Source: a virus
Length of the DNA: 27,945 bases
Strand: one strand, 5' to 3'
IMG/VR virus record: IMGVR_UViG_3300036861_000294
Location: 1-27,945 of that record
Shown here: positions 19,066 to 26,284 of the stretch, one piece after another
Layout: each line of letters begins with the position of its first letter
Numbering within the stretch: the first letter of the stretch is position 1
Position numbers and translations under genes: made by a program
The notes under the pieces: model-generated
Database searches by the model: none
Told to the model about the DNA's origin: nothing
The model's input: the letters and a program-made list of their open reading frames with translations, nothing else

Positions 19066-19253
19066 GCAGATGGACTCATGTAATTTGCGCGGAATGTTGG
19101 AATGCGAGAAATCCAGAACGCAAAGCTGTCGCGATGATATGCAGAGAGGAAGAAATCTGTTGCTACTGTGGGCGCAGGACAACTGACGGCCTGTACGTCC
19201 GCGATAACCCTGATGCACTCCCTTGCAAGGGCGAACATCCGGAGGCCGCATGA
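19062..19253 (+). CDS. Zinc-finger-type small protein, 63 aa
   Basis: Two cysteine pairs, CAEC (10-13) and CCYC (32-35), plus a late Cys in LPCKGEH give a probable zinc site. The layout C..CW..R.P......C..CG..T..GLYVRDNP is common in small actinophage and other phage proteins of unknown role. ATGA overlaps at both ends fix the start at 19062. Expressed with the chain. Confidence 0.68.
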   Translation: MSRWTHVICAECWNARNPERKAVAMICREEEICCYCGRRTTDGLYVRDNPDALPCKGEHPEAA

Positions 19254-19480
19254 CCATTCGCACAGCACACTTGGACAAAATGCGCGTCATCGTCGCGGAC
19301 GACCGGAAATCACTGGACAGCGAACTGGAAAAGTTCGAGCGTCGCTGGGAAGAAACGCGCAAGCGCCAAATGCTTTCTGAGTTTCAGCGGCGACCGCTGG
19401 CCTACGTTGTCTTGCGCGTGCTGGTTTACGCGGCGGCGGTGTGCGCGGCGGGATTATTTCTATGGGCGGTGAGCCGATGA
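19250..19480 (+). CDS. Small tail-anchored membrane protein, 76 aa
   Basis: The first half is a charged helix, likely a coiled coil (KSLDSELEKFERRWEETRKR), and the last 25 residues are one membrane span (AYVVLRVLVYAAAVCAAGLF) ending WAVSR. It should sit in the inner membrane with its N-terminus in the cytoplasm. ATGA overlaps fix the start at 19250. Function unknown; host takeover or exclusion roles are possible. Confidence 0.65.
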   Translation: MTIRTAHLDKMRVIVADDRKSLDSELEKFERRWEETRKRQMLSEFQRRPLAYVVLRVLVYAAAVCAAGLFLWAVSR

Positions 19481-19698
19481 GTCGCCGCTACCCAAAGGAA
19501 ATGCCTTGGAAACAAACGACGAGGGAAACATATCCGGGCTGCACTCATTGCCAGAAGTGCGGGCGCGAATTTGGACACAGGGAAGTTTACTGGCGACGGG
19601 AAATCAAAGTCAGCTATATGCGCGGCGACGATGAAGTTGAAATGCTTTGCGATGGCTGCAAGCGCGGAGGTGCCGCCGCACAGGAGCCGCCGCGATGA
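19477..19698 (+). CDS. Zinc-finger-type small protein, 73 aa
   Basis: CTHCQKCGREFG (22-33) and LCDGCKRG (57-64) give one probable zinc ribbon, with a basic N-terminus. Start ATG at 19477 is set by the ATGA overlap. No family recognised beyond the ribbon layout. It is another of the cysteine-pair proteins in this chain. Confidence 0.63.
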   Translation: MSRRYPKEMPWKQTTRETYPGCTHCQKCGREFGHREVYWRREIKVSYMRGDDEVEMLCDGCKRGGAAAQEPPR

Positions 19699-19883
19699 CC
19701 AACACCTTCAAGCCTGGCGAGCGCGTGCGCGTGACTCACAGGACTTGGCCGCGCGCCGGCGAAATCGGCGAAGTAGAAAGCGTCGGCGATGGGAATGTGG
19801 AAGTGGAATTTCTCGAAGACGACGGCAGCTTTTATGTGCTCTACCGCGCCGACGAGCTGGAGAAAGTTGAGGACACGAAATGA
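19695..19883 (+). CDS. Small SH3/KOW-like beta-barrel protein, 62 aa
   Basis: The sequence FKPGERVRVTHRTWPRAGEI with GxVxSVGDGNVEVEFLEDDG and a YRADELEKV end has the alternating pattern of a small SH3-like barrel as in KOW motifs, which bind RNA or protein. No cysteines. ATGA overlaps set the start at 19695. The target is unknown. Confidence 0.63.
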   Translation: MTNTFKPGERVRVTHRTWPRAGEIGEVESVGDGNVEVEFLEDDGSFYVLYRADELEKVEDTK

Positions 19884-20080
19884 CGAGCGAACACCTGAAG
19901 GTTCTTGTTGCCCGAAGCGCGGATGACAACGGAGAAGTTGTTGAGGTCACGGCGCTATTGGAAATCGCCTACCAACTGGCCGTGATGAACGAGCGGAACG
20001 CGGCGAGGGATGAACTTTGCAAAACTTTCGCGCTCACTAGTATGTCCGAGCCAAACGATGCGCCGCCGGTGCAACCATGA
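19880..20080 (+). CDS. Small hypothetical protein, 66 aa
   Basis: Starts MTSEHLKVLVARSADDNGEV with a likely strand, then a helix (EIAYQLAVMNERNAARDELC). No recognised motif. ATGA overlaps at both ends set its limits and place it in the early chain. Confidence 0.6.
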   Translation: MTSEHLKVLVARSADDNGEVVEVTALLEIAYQLAVMNERNAARDELCKTFALTSMSEPNDAPPVQP

Positions 20081-20280
20081 CGAACGACCGCATGTTCAAT
20101 CTTGACGCGCACGAAGAACTGCCCGGTTTTGGGGATGGCCAGCCGCGGGACTACCTGCGCGAAGCATGGGCCATTCTCCAAGGGCGCACATTGCTGCTGC
20201 CGACGAAAGAACATTTACAGGCGATGGGCGACCGCATCATCGAACTCAGCGCGGGACTCGCGCCAAAGGAGCAACAATGA
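20077..20280 (+). CDS. Small hypothetical protein, 67 aa
   Basis: Acidic N-terminus (MTNDRMFNLDAHEELPGFGD) followed by helices (REAWAILQGRTLLLPTKEHL). No recognised motif. ATGA overlaps at both ends. Likely translated by coupling. Confidence 0.6.
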   Translation: MTNDRMFNLDAHEELPGFGDGQPRDYLREAWAILQGRTLLLPTKEHLQAMGDRIIELSAGLAPKEQQ

Positions 20281-20672
20281 CACACAAAGAGTACGCCGAT
20301 TCTCTGAGAATGATTGCTGACTTTTTCGAGGCACATGAGGAGCTTCCGTTGCCGCATGACGCTGAAGTGTTTCCCATTTACAGCGTGAGCGACCGTGAGG
20401 ATTTACAACCTTGGCTACGCGCGCTAGGGAGCATTGAGAAACGCTTTGACGGCCACTGGTTCCGTCCGCGTCACAGATTCGGAACGATTGATTTGGAGCT
20501 GGTGCTTTACCGCGAGAATATCTGCCGCAGGGTCGTGAAGGGAGTGGAAACCGTTACCGTGCTTGAGGCTGACCCTGAAGCATTGAAAAAGGTTCCGATG
20601 CGCGAAGTCACGCGCGAGCAAGAAATTGTCGAGTGGGAATGCGACGAGCCTGTTCTACAGGAGCAATCGTGA
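20277..20672 (+). CDS. Hypothetical early protein, 131 aa
   Basis: An alpha/beta protein opening MTHKEYADSLRMIADFFEAH with a middle segment DGHWFRPRHRFGTIDLEL and a charged C-terminus. Similar openings (LRxIADFxExHExLPLP) occur in phage proteins of unknown function encoded near recombination genes. The start at 20277 forms an ATGA overlap; a longer frame from 20166 lacks support. It ends in a GTGA overlap with the Gp157-like gene. Confidence 0.65.
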   Translation: MTHKEYADSLRMIADFFEAHEELPLPHDAEVFPIYSVSDREDLQPWLRALGSIEKRFDGHWFRPRHRFGTIDLELVLYRENICRRVVKGVETVTVLEADPEALKKVPMREVTREQEIVEWECDEPVLQEQS

Positions 20673-21247
20673 GCGTCACGAAAAGTACGCTGCCAGATGA
20701 AATCAACAAGATTGAAAAGACGGTTGACGTTGTTTCGCGCTGCCGCAAGAGCGCGGATGAACTGGCCGGGAAGCTGTTTCAAGCCTTCGCCGCGAGCGTC
20801 GAGATGCAGGTCGCGCAAGGCGAAATCACACCGGGCGAACAGAGCGCGCTGATTCAGATCATCGAAGGCGCGGACTTGACTATCCGCGATGACGTGGGAA
20901 TCGCCATCAAGAAACTCATCGCAGAGGAAGAAACACTCAAGCAACTTGGCACGGCGGTCATTGAGAACGGCAAGTCTCGCGGGGCACTGGCCCGCCGACT
21001 GACATGGAGCATTCTTTCCTACATGCAGGACAAGGGCTACCGCGAAATCGCGGGAGAATTTACGCGCTTCAAAATCAAAAAGAATCCGGTGCGGCTGGTC
21101 ATCAACGAAACGCTCATTCCCGACGAATGGAAAAAGGACGAGATCAAGCGCGTGCCCGACCGCGCGAGAATCGAAGCCGCGCTCGACGCCGGAGAAGTGC
21201 TGGACTTCGCGCACTACGAGCAAGCCGAACGCTTGGAGGTCAAGTGA
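20669..21247 (+). CDS. Gp157-family phage protein
   Basis: The 192-residue protein resembles the Gp157 family (Siphovirus Gp157, named from a streptococcal phage resistance protein). It has long N-terminal helices (about residues 10-120), a LARRLTWSILSYMQDKGYRE segment, then the KIKKNPVRLVINETLIPDEW beta part and a VPDRARIEAALDAGE ending. These proteins commonly sit beside RecT or similar annealing genes and may help recombination or single-strand DNA handling; the biochemical role is unclear. The start is GTG at 20669 (GTGA overlap), with AGGAG five bases upstream. Confidence 0.72.
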   Translation: MSVTKSTLPDEINKIEKTVDVVSRCRKSADELAGKLFQAFAASVEMQVAQGEITPGEQSALIQIIEGADLTIRDDVGIAIKKLIAEEETLKQLGTAVIENGKSRGALARRLTWSILSYMQDKGYREIAGEFTRFKIKKNPVRLVINETLIPDEWKKDEIKRVPDRARIEAALDAGEVLDFAHYEQAERLEVK

Positions 21248-22401
21248 CGAGCGCGATAGTAAGCAACGCCAAAACGATTCAGACGAAGATTTTCACCAGC
21301 CGCGAGCAGCTAAACAAACTGCTTCCCGCTGGCCTCGATGTTGACCGCTTCATGCAGATCGCATGGGGCTTGGTACGGCAGAATCCCAAGCTACTTGAGT
21401 GTACGCCGGAGTCAATCATCTCTGGCATCGGCGCTGGCGCACAGCTTGGGCTTTCATTTGACCGCGTGCTTGGTCAAGCGTTTCTTGTGCCCTACTGGAA
21501 TGGAAAGGCGCGTTGCCGCGAGGCACAATTCCAGGTCGGCTTCCGCGGACTTTGCCAGCTTGCCTACCGCTCGGAACGCATCTCGGCTATCTGGGCCGAA
21601 ATCATCCACAAGGATGATACGTTTGAGGACGTGCGCGGCACAGAGCCCAAACTGCATCACGTCGTCAACCTCAAGGTGGACCGCGACAAATCGGAAGAAT
21701 GGCTCGGCGTGTACGCGGTTGGCAAGATGAAGGAAGGCTCGACCGTGTTCCGCGTGTTGAGCCGTTCGGACGTGTACGACCGCCGCGCGAAATCAAAGAC
21801 GTGGACGCGCGATCAAGAGAACAGGGCCAAAGCGGAAGCCGAAGGGAAGCTGTTTGAGCCTACGTCGCTTTGGAGCACGTTTGAAAAAGATATGTGGCTC
21901 AAGACGGCGATCCGGTCGCTGGCAAAGCTGCTACCCCAGTCAGCGGACGACCGCGACGCCATCCGCGCGGCCATTGAGGACGAGTACCGCGACGCAGGTG
22001 TTGACCTGCCGACGCCGGAGTTACCAGCCGGGTCGGTAGAAGTCGAAACAGCCGCCCTTCCAGCCAAGAACGGCGGCAAAACGCCGCCTGAGGCATCCCA
22101 GCCACAGGAACGGCCATTCTGCACGCTTACTTGGCGCGAAGGCGGCAAGCAAGAGGTAGGTGTGCTCTCCAACGTTCCCTACGCGGTTTCCGAACAAAGC
22201 AAGTTCCGCGACTTGTTCACTAAGAGCGGGAAGGTTTGGTACATCCAGCCAACGGACTTCGCGGATGCGGTCGCGCTGTTTGACGATTGCGGGTTCGACC
22301 TACGACTTCCTCCAGAGGCCAGCGCGGACAGCGGAGCGGCAGTTGCTCCCCCTTCTGCCGCTCCGCGTGAGCCGGGCGTGGATGAGGAGATAGGAATTTA
22401 A
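21244..22401 (+). CDS. recT: RecT-family single-strand annealing protein
   Basis: RecT proteins coat single-stranded DNA and anneal it to complementary strands in phage recombination. The first 240 residues match the family: FMQIAWGLVRQNPKLLECTP, SIISGIGAGAQLGLSFD, LVPYWNGK, FQVGFRGLCQLAYRS, then HHVVNLKVDR, WSTFEKDMWLKTAIRSLAKL. The last 145 residues include a Pro/Ala linker and a small extra segment (about 290-352) not typical of RecT. The start is GTG at 21244, overlapping the Gp157-like stop, with GGAGG just upstream. No exonuclease partner (RecE/YqaJ) is visible in the window. Confidence 0.88.
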   Translation: MTSAIVSNAKTIQTKIFTSREQLNKLLPAGLDVDRFMQIAWGLVRQNPKLLECTPESIISGIGAGAQLGLSFDRVLGQAFLVPYWNGKARCREAQFQVGFRGLCQLAYRSERISAIWAEIIHKDDTFEDVRGTEPKLHHVVNLKVDRDKSEEWLGVYAVGKMKEGSTVFRVLSRSDVYDRRAKSKTWTRDQENRAKAEAEGKLFEPTSLWSTFEKDMWLKTAIRSLAKLLPQSADDRDAIRAAIEDEYRDAGVDLPTPELPAGSVEVETAALPAKNGGKTPPEASQPQERPFCTLTWREGGKQEVGVLSNVPYAVSEQSKFRDLFTKSGKVWYIQPTDFADAVALFDDCGFDLRLPPEASADSGAAVAPPSAAPREPGVDEEIGI

Positions 22402-22628
22402 TGCCCGACGCCGCAGAACAGACGCAGGAACAGCTTGACGCCGAATGGCCGCACATCTGCGATGTTTTCAAGATGAAGCGCATTCCAGCAGCACTTGCTG
22501 CGCTGATAGACCAGAACATGAAGCTCGCGGCGGCAAGAAGGCGCGTGAACCTGGAAGCGGGCGATACCTACGAGCGACGGACGGCTCGCCGGGTCGCCCT
22601 TTTGGAAATTATGGAGAAGTACAAATGA
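22401..22628 (+). CDS. Small helical protein after RecT, 75 aa
   Basis: All-helical, charged protein (MPDAAEQTQEQLDAEWPHIC, then LAALIDQNMKLAAARRRVNL). The ATG overlaps the RecT stop by one base (TAATG). It ends with an ATGA whose following frame stops after five codons, the one clear break in the overlap chain. It may act with RecT; unproven. Confidence 0.6.
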   Translation: MPDAAEQTQEQLDAEWPHICDVFKMKRIPAALAALIDQNMKLAAARRRVNLEAGDTYERRTARRVALLEIMEKYK

Positions 22629-22922
22629 GTTTCGCGTGCTGAGAAGCGCGTGAGAAGGCGGCGGCGCGGCGTGGAAGGACACGCAGCAAAGTGTGAGCGC
22701 CAAGCACGAGGCGGTTATAACGGCTCAGCGTGCATAAAGCCTGCACGGACGCTTAAGACTGCTGGCTGTGATGGCCGTTTACAGCGGATTAAACTCGAAC
22801 GAATGGATGCCGTAGGAGACCATTCGGGCGGCACATCAATTCTGCGTTGGGCTGCGGCTCACTGCTGAAGGCCCACGAGCGGGTATCAAGGCCCGCCGCC
22901 GCCGCTTACAAGGAGCAACTGA
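22629..22922. other. Gap with two hairpins and a doubtful small frame
   Basis: The ATGA chain breaks here: the next ATG (22625) stops after five codons. Two perfect hairpins occur, CGTGCA/TGCACG (22729-22734, 22742-22747) and CGAATGG/CCATTCG (22800-22806, 22820-22826). A 72-codon GTG frame (22650-22868) is Arg- and Cys-rich and has no ribosome site, so I do not call it. It may be a decayed gene or a structured RNA. A tRNA fold was tested and does not fit. Confidence 0.4.
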
Positions 22923-23087
22923 ATGACCTTCGAGCCAGGAATCCTATTCAGAACAGCGGCGGAAGTTTCCGGCTGGCTGCTGATGGCGTATGCGTTTTTG
23001 CTTGGCGCGAGACTCTTGCTGAAACATCTGGTGAGCGCCGGGCGCGACGCCTGGAAAGAGACGGCCATTTTGAAAGGGGGCGAATGA
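22923..23087 (+). CDS. Small single-span membrane protein, 54 aa
   Basis: A 54-codon frame starts at ATG 22923 with AAGGAG eight bases upstream, and ends in an ATGA overlap with the ATPase start. Residues 8-33 hold a membrane helix (TAAEVSGWLLMAYAFLLGAR) followed by basic and polar residues. The tight coupling to the HerA-like ATPase suggests it anchors or controls that ATPase at the membrane; this is inference. Confidence 0.55.
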   Translation: MTFEPGILFRTAAEVSGWLLMAYAFLLGARLLLKHLVSAGRDAWKETAILKGGE

Positions 23088-24478
23088 AAAAGCAACTTGA
23101 AATCGGCAGTTTGATGAGCGGCGCGAAATTCGCGCTGCCCTTGGATTTTGTTGTGCACACCGATGCCATCATTTCAATTCGCGGGTGGGGCAAGACAGTA
23201 CTGGCTACCGTGCTGGCTGAGGAGATGTGCGAGGCTGGGCTGCCGTGGATTGCGCTCGATCCTGTCCACGTCTGGTGGGGTTTGCGCGCGAATCCTGACG
23301 GTACGCCGGGCGGTTATCCGCTTGTGATTGTTGGCGGCGAACATGGCGACATTCCACTCGAAAAGGACATGGGCGCGAAGCTGGCTGACACGATTCTTTC
23401 AGAGAATTTTCCGTGCATCATTGACCTTCACCAAGAGTCAAAAAACACTTGGAGGAAATTCGTCGCTGACTTTTGCGACCGGCTTATGGAATTGCGGCCG
23501 GCCGTGCCGCGCCACATCTTCATCGAAGAAGCGCCGGAGTTTGTTCCACAAAAGCCGATGGGCGAGCAGAAGCGTTCGCTCGCGGCGGTTGACCGGCTCA
23601 TTCGTCTTGGCCGAAATAACGGCTATGGCGCGACGCTCATCTCGCAGCGATACGCCACGATTCAGAAAGACGTGCTCACGCAATGCGAGTCTCTTTTCGC
23701 TGGCCGGATGATTGGCAAGCCAGACCGCAAAGCCTGCGCCGAATGGATTGCGGAAGTCGTCGCCACACAGGAAACGCAGAAACAGGCAGACCGCTTTCTT
23801 GACTCGCTGGCCTCACTGGACAATGGCACAGGCTGGTTTTGGTCGCCACAGGTGTTTGACCTATTTCAGCAGGTGCGTATTCGCCCGCGCAAGACTTTCC
23901 ACCCTGGCGAAACCCGCAGCATCGGTGTCGTGCAAAAGCAAGTAACACTCTCCAACGTTTCAGAGTTCGTCGAAAGGTTCCGCAAGGCACTGGAAAAGAA
24001 ACCGCACGCGACACCCAAAGCATTCAGTCAAAAGGCAACCCCGATGGACAACGAAGAATTGCGTACCGAGGTTTTCGATTCGACGCAACAGGAAGCCGGA
24101 CGGCTGCGCGCTGAGAATGCGGAGTTGCATCGCAGGATTGGCGTGCTCAATTCGGTAATCGGTTCGCTGCGCCAGATTTTCGGGCCGCAATACGAGAGCC
24201 TGAAAAAGGTATTCACTGATCTTGACCAGCTCGCCGCGACCAACGGAAATGTGGGCGGGATTGATGCCGCTATTTTCGAGCAGTGGAAAACCAAGCTTGG
24301 GGCTGGCCCGGCGAAGTGCATTGACCGGCTCATCGAGCGCGGAGGACGCTGCTCGCGCCGCCAACTTCAAACGCTTACAGGCTACAGCGGACGCAGCATG
24401 ACAAATCACATCTCGACGCTCAATTCCAACGGCCTCATCCGAAAAGAGGGTGAAGACATCATTTTGCAGGTTCCATGA
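23084..24478 (+). CDS. HerA/DUF87-type ATPase with C-terminal winged helix
   Basis: The 464-residue protein carries an FtsK/HerA-like ATPase core: shortened Walker A RGWGKT (33-38), a DP.H..W segment (59-64), Walker B HIFIEEA (144-150), and a sensor-like LISQRYATI (185-193) typical of HerA (SQR/TQR). After the core come a coiled coil (325-365) and a C-terminal winged helix (about 415-460, RRQLQTLTGYSGRSMTNHIS). HerA-type proteins pump or translocate DNA in recombination or segregation; the winged helix may give DNA specificity. AAAGGGGG precedes the ATG at 23084, which also overlaps the tiny membrane protein; a longer frame from 22847 is rejected. Confidence 0.75.
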   Translation: MKKQLEIGSLMSGAKFALPLDFVVHTDAIISIRGWGKTVLATVLAEEMCEAGLPWIALDPVHVWWGLRANPDGTPGGYPLVIVGGEHGDIPLEKDMGAKLADTILSENFPCIIDLHQESKNTWRKFVADFCDRLMELRPAVPRHIFIEEAPEFVPQKPMGEQKRSLAAVDRLIRLGRNNGYGATLISQRYATIQKDVLTQCESLFAGRMIGKPDRKACAEWIAEVVATQETQKQADRFLDSLASLDNGTGWFWSPQVFDLFQQVRIRPRKTFHPGETRSIGVVQKQVTLSNVSEFVERFRKALEKKPHATPKAFSQKATPMDNEELRTEVFDSTQQEAGRLRAENAELHRRIGVLNSVIGSLRQIFGPQYESLKKVFTDLDQLAATNGNVGGIDAAIFEQWKTKLGAGPAKCIDRLIERGGRCSRRQLQTLTGYSGRSMTNHISTLNSNGLIRKEGEDIILQVP

Positions 24479-24861
24479 TGGCCGCTCTCTCCAAAGACCG
24501 CGAACGCACCGCCGCCGCCTACAAGAGCGGAGAATTTACGGACGCGAAGAAGCGCTCGCACTACACGCTGGACGGGCGAGTTTTCCTTTTCGGCGAGGAC
24601 AAAGAGCGACGGCGCATCGAGATATTTGAGCGCGACCGCTACCGCTGCAAGCTGAACATCTCCGGCTACTGCTGGCTCGTAGTCACGCTGCTAACCGGCG
24701 AGTGGCATCACGACCCGTCGCGCTCTAAAGGTGGCGACGACAGTTTGAAGGGCGGCCGTACTGCCTGTGGGCCATGCCATAGAGCATCCCACGTTCAGGT
24801 GCGGCTGGGAACGATACCGCTGCCGCCGCTGGAAACCTGGGAGCACGCGGGCGAGCCATGA
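24475..24861 (+). CDS. HNH endonuclease-like protein, 128 aa
   Basis: The motif core is EIFERDRYRCK, then C66 (SGYC), the His pair in GEWHHDPSRSKGGDDS (78-79), and ACGPCHRASH (97-106). This fits a zinc-supported HNH nuclease in which two cysteine pairs hold the fold. The usual Asn of the motif is not obvious (Ser at 90), so activity is uncertain. ATG overlaps the ATPase stop. Such nucleases may be homing or accessory enzymes, or help packaging; the position in the recombination block fits a DNA-processing role. Confidence 0.7.
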   Translation: MMAALSKDRERTAAAYKSGEFTDAKKRSHYTLDGRVFLFGEDKERRRIEIFERDRYRCKLNISGYCWLVVTLLTGEWHHDPSRSKGGDDSLKGGRTACGPCHRASHVQVRLGTIPLPPLETWEHAGEP

Positions 24862-25244
24862 AGGAAACTAGGAAAAAGGTCGGTCGCTACCATCTTGGCA
24901 TCCGCGACGTTGATTTGTATTGGCGGCGCGGCACGGGAGGAGATTTCGATTGTGCGGCGAAACCTGGCGGCTTAGCAGAGCTTGTCGTCGGAATTGACGC
25001 GGAGCATTGGGATGAAGTTGTCGCTGCATTACTCCACGAGGCGGAGGAAATGACGCTCACCGATCTTTGCTGCCGATTCAGACCGACACCGGATTATGGA
25101 GCTTCCCAAGGCGGCTACTTGTTCGTTCTCGACCACGAACAGTTTTGCGAGGCAATGGGGCGCGTAGCCGTGCTCGTCGCCGGGGCACTTCCGGCCCTAG
25201 CCGCCGCCTACAAAAAGAACAGAAAGCAGAGGCCGCGCCAATGA
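24858..25244 (+). CDS. Conserved phage protein with HEAxE motif, 128 aa
   Basis: The protein has an alpha/beta N-terminus (KVGRYHLGIRDVDLYWRRGT), a helix with LLHEAEEM (58-65) and a C-terminal helix (MGRVAVLVAGALPALAAAYK). Proteins with a W..VV..LLHEAxE core and a later FVLxHxxFxEAxxRV segment are frequent in phage genomes and have no known role to me. The HEAxE motif recalls metal-binding but is too short to call a protease. ATGA overlaps at both ends. Confidence 0.68.
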   Translation: MKETRKKVGRYHLGIRDVDLYWRRGTGGDFDCAAKPGGLAELVVGIDAEHWDEVVAALLHEAEEMTLTDLCCRFRPTPDYGASQGGYLFVLDHEQFCEAMGRVAVLVAGALPALAAAYKKNRKQRPRQ

Positions 25245-25681
25245 CCGCCGCCAAGAGCGATGCGATCAGCTTCACCGTGCCGGGCGCGGTTCCCCCTTCG
25301 GGCAACGAACTGCGCCGCAAGTATCGTCATTGGGCGGCGTATGCGCGGCTGCGCGACCAATGGGCGGATTGGATTCACGATGCGGCGTTAATCATCGAAC
25401 GGGAGAGACCAGACTTCCCAGAAATAACAAGTCGGCCATCCGACAAGCGGGACAGAAGGAAAGTCTCTGTGCAGGTTTGCCATTCGCGCGTTCGCAGGCT
25501 TGATGATGACAATCTTTCAAGTGGGCTAAAACCAATTTACGACGCCCTGCGGCTTGCTGGATTCATCGTGAACGACTCGCCAAGATGGATGGAGCAAGTC
25601 AAGCCGACGCAATCGCGCACGAAAGACCCTAAACAGGTGGGAACGACGATAACGATTGAGCCGCTTGAGCCGACGCGATGA
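25241..25681 (+). CDS. rusA: RusA-type Holliday junction resolvase
   Basis: The 146-residue protein has the RusA plan: FTVPGAVPPSGNELRRKY at the N-terminus, the acidic centre RRLDDDNLSSGLKPIYDALR with Asp88-Asp90 and Asp101, and the FIVNDSPRWMEQVK end with Asp112. RusA cuts four-way DNA junctions symmetrically and is common in phage recombination modules. Length is normal (about 120 aa in E. coli). Start ATG at 25241 (ATGA overlap) is chosen over a longer frame from 25067 that lies inside the previous gene. It probably resolves junctions made by RecT annealing or replication before packaging. Confidence 0.85.
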   Translation: MTAAKSDAISFTVPGAVPPSGNELRRKYRHWAAYARLRDQWADWIHDAALIIERERPDFPEITSRPSDKRDRRKVSVQVCHSRVRRLDDDNLSSGLKPIYDALRLAGFIVNDSPRWMEQVKPTQSRTKDPKQVGTTITIEPLEPTR

Positions 25682-25845
25682 AAACTCCGCTAACCTACAT
25701 GGAGCATGTGCTGGCGCAGATGAGCGGCGTCCGCGTTTCGCCCGTCGCTACCGAACGTGGCTGGTACACGAGCGCCGCACTGTATAAGCAGACGACCGAA
25801 TTTCTGGCGCGGGCGACGCGAAAAAAGGAACGACGGACGCGATGA
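25678..25845 (+). CDS. Small hypothetical protein, 55 aa
   Basis: A 55-codon frame with ATGA overlaps at both ends, starting MKTPLTYMEHVLAQMSGVRV and ending in a basic tail (TRKKERRTR). The two helices and basic end suggest nucleic-acid binding, but no family is recognised. Confidence 0.55.
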   Translation: MKTPLTYMEHVLAQMSGVRVSPVATERGWYTSAALYKQTTEFLARATRKKERRTR

Positions 25846-26006
25846 AGGAAAAACTAATTTGCTACGTTGACCGCGAGTTTATAAACGGCAAGCCAGGCAA
25901 AAGAAAGTGGCTGCTGCATGATGGCTCGGCGACCGTCAGCCTTACGAAGAATTGGAGGGGCGGGGAGCGCGTCATCGTAACAGTGCAGCGAAAGGAGCGG
26001 GAATGA
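25842..26006 (+). CDS. Small basic hypothetical protein, 54 aa
   Basis: A 54-codon frame with ATGA overlaps at both ends (MKEKLICYVDREFINGKPGK, then WRGGERVIVTVQRKERE). It looks like a small all-beta protein with many basic residues. No family recognised. Confidence 0.55.
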   Translation: MKEKLICYVDREFINGKPGKRKWLLHDGSATVSLTKNWRGGERVIVTVQRKERE

Positions 26007-26284
26007 GAATGTACGAGGTAGGCAAACCATGGTGCGTCTGGCACTACAACCGGCCGGATTGGGTCGCGATGATTCTCGGTGGACTGATTGAAGGCGAGTG
26101 CTTAATTTGCGGCGAGATAGAAAGATTGCATCTTGGCTGGTGGGCGATTTGGTTTCCTCCAAAGAGCCGCCATTTCCGCCATCCAAAGCGCGATGACTTT
26201 ATTTCGCGGCACATGCACACAGAGAAACAAAGGCAAAACAAGATTATGTGGGCACGACCATTAACAAATCCGTTTGGGCTATGA
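26003..26284 (+). CDS. Conserved phage protein with CxxC, 93 aa
   Basis: The protein has CLICGEIE (CxxC) in the middle, a Pro/Trp-rich part (WWAIWFPPKS) and a His-rich end (HPKRDDFISRHMHTEKQRQN), with a final WARPLTNP. Proteins with this CxxCG...PP...HPKRDxFxxxHAH layout are familiar in phage genomes; metal binding is likely, the role unknown. Start at 26003 is set by the ATGA overlap. Confidence 0.67.
   Translation: MRMYEVGKPWCVWHYNRPDWVAMILGGLIEGECLICGEIERLHLGWWAIWFPPKSRHFRHPKRDDFISRHMHTEKQRQNKIMWARPLTNPFGL

Noticed and set aside
21004-21243. N-terminal extension of the RecT frame
   Set aside because: It overlaps the Gp157-like gene and is Arg-rich; the GTG at 21244 has a good ribosome site and overlap.
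22700-22830. tRNA-like stretch (GGCT/AGCC arms and an AACTCGAACG that resembles a T-loop)
   Set aside because: No anticodon stem or acceptor stem pairs in the right places.
22650-22868. 72-codon GTG frame
   Set aside because: Starts with five Arg, no ribosome site, no ATGA link to its neighbours, and two hairpins lie inside it. It stays possible but unsupported.
22847-23083. N-terminal extension of the ATPase frame
   Set aside because: The ATG at 23084 has a strong ribosome site and an ATGA overlap with a small membrane protein read in another frame.
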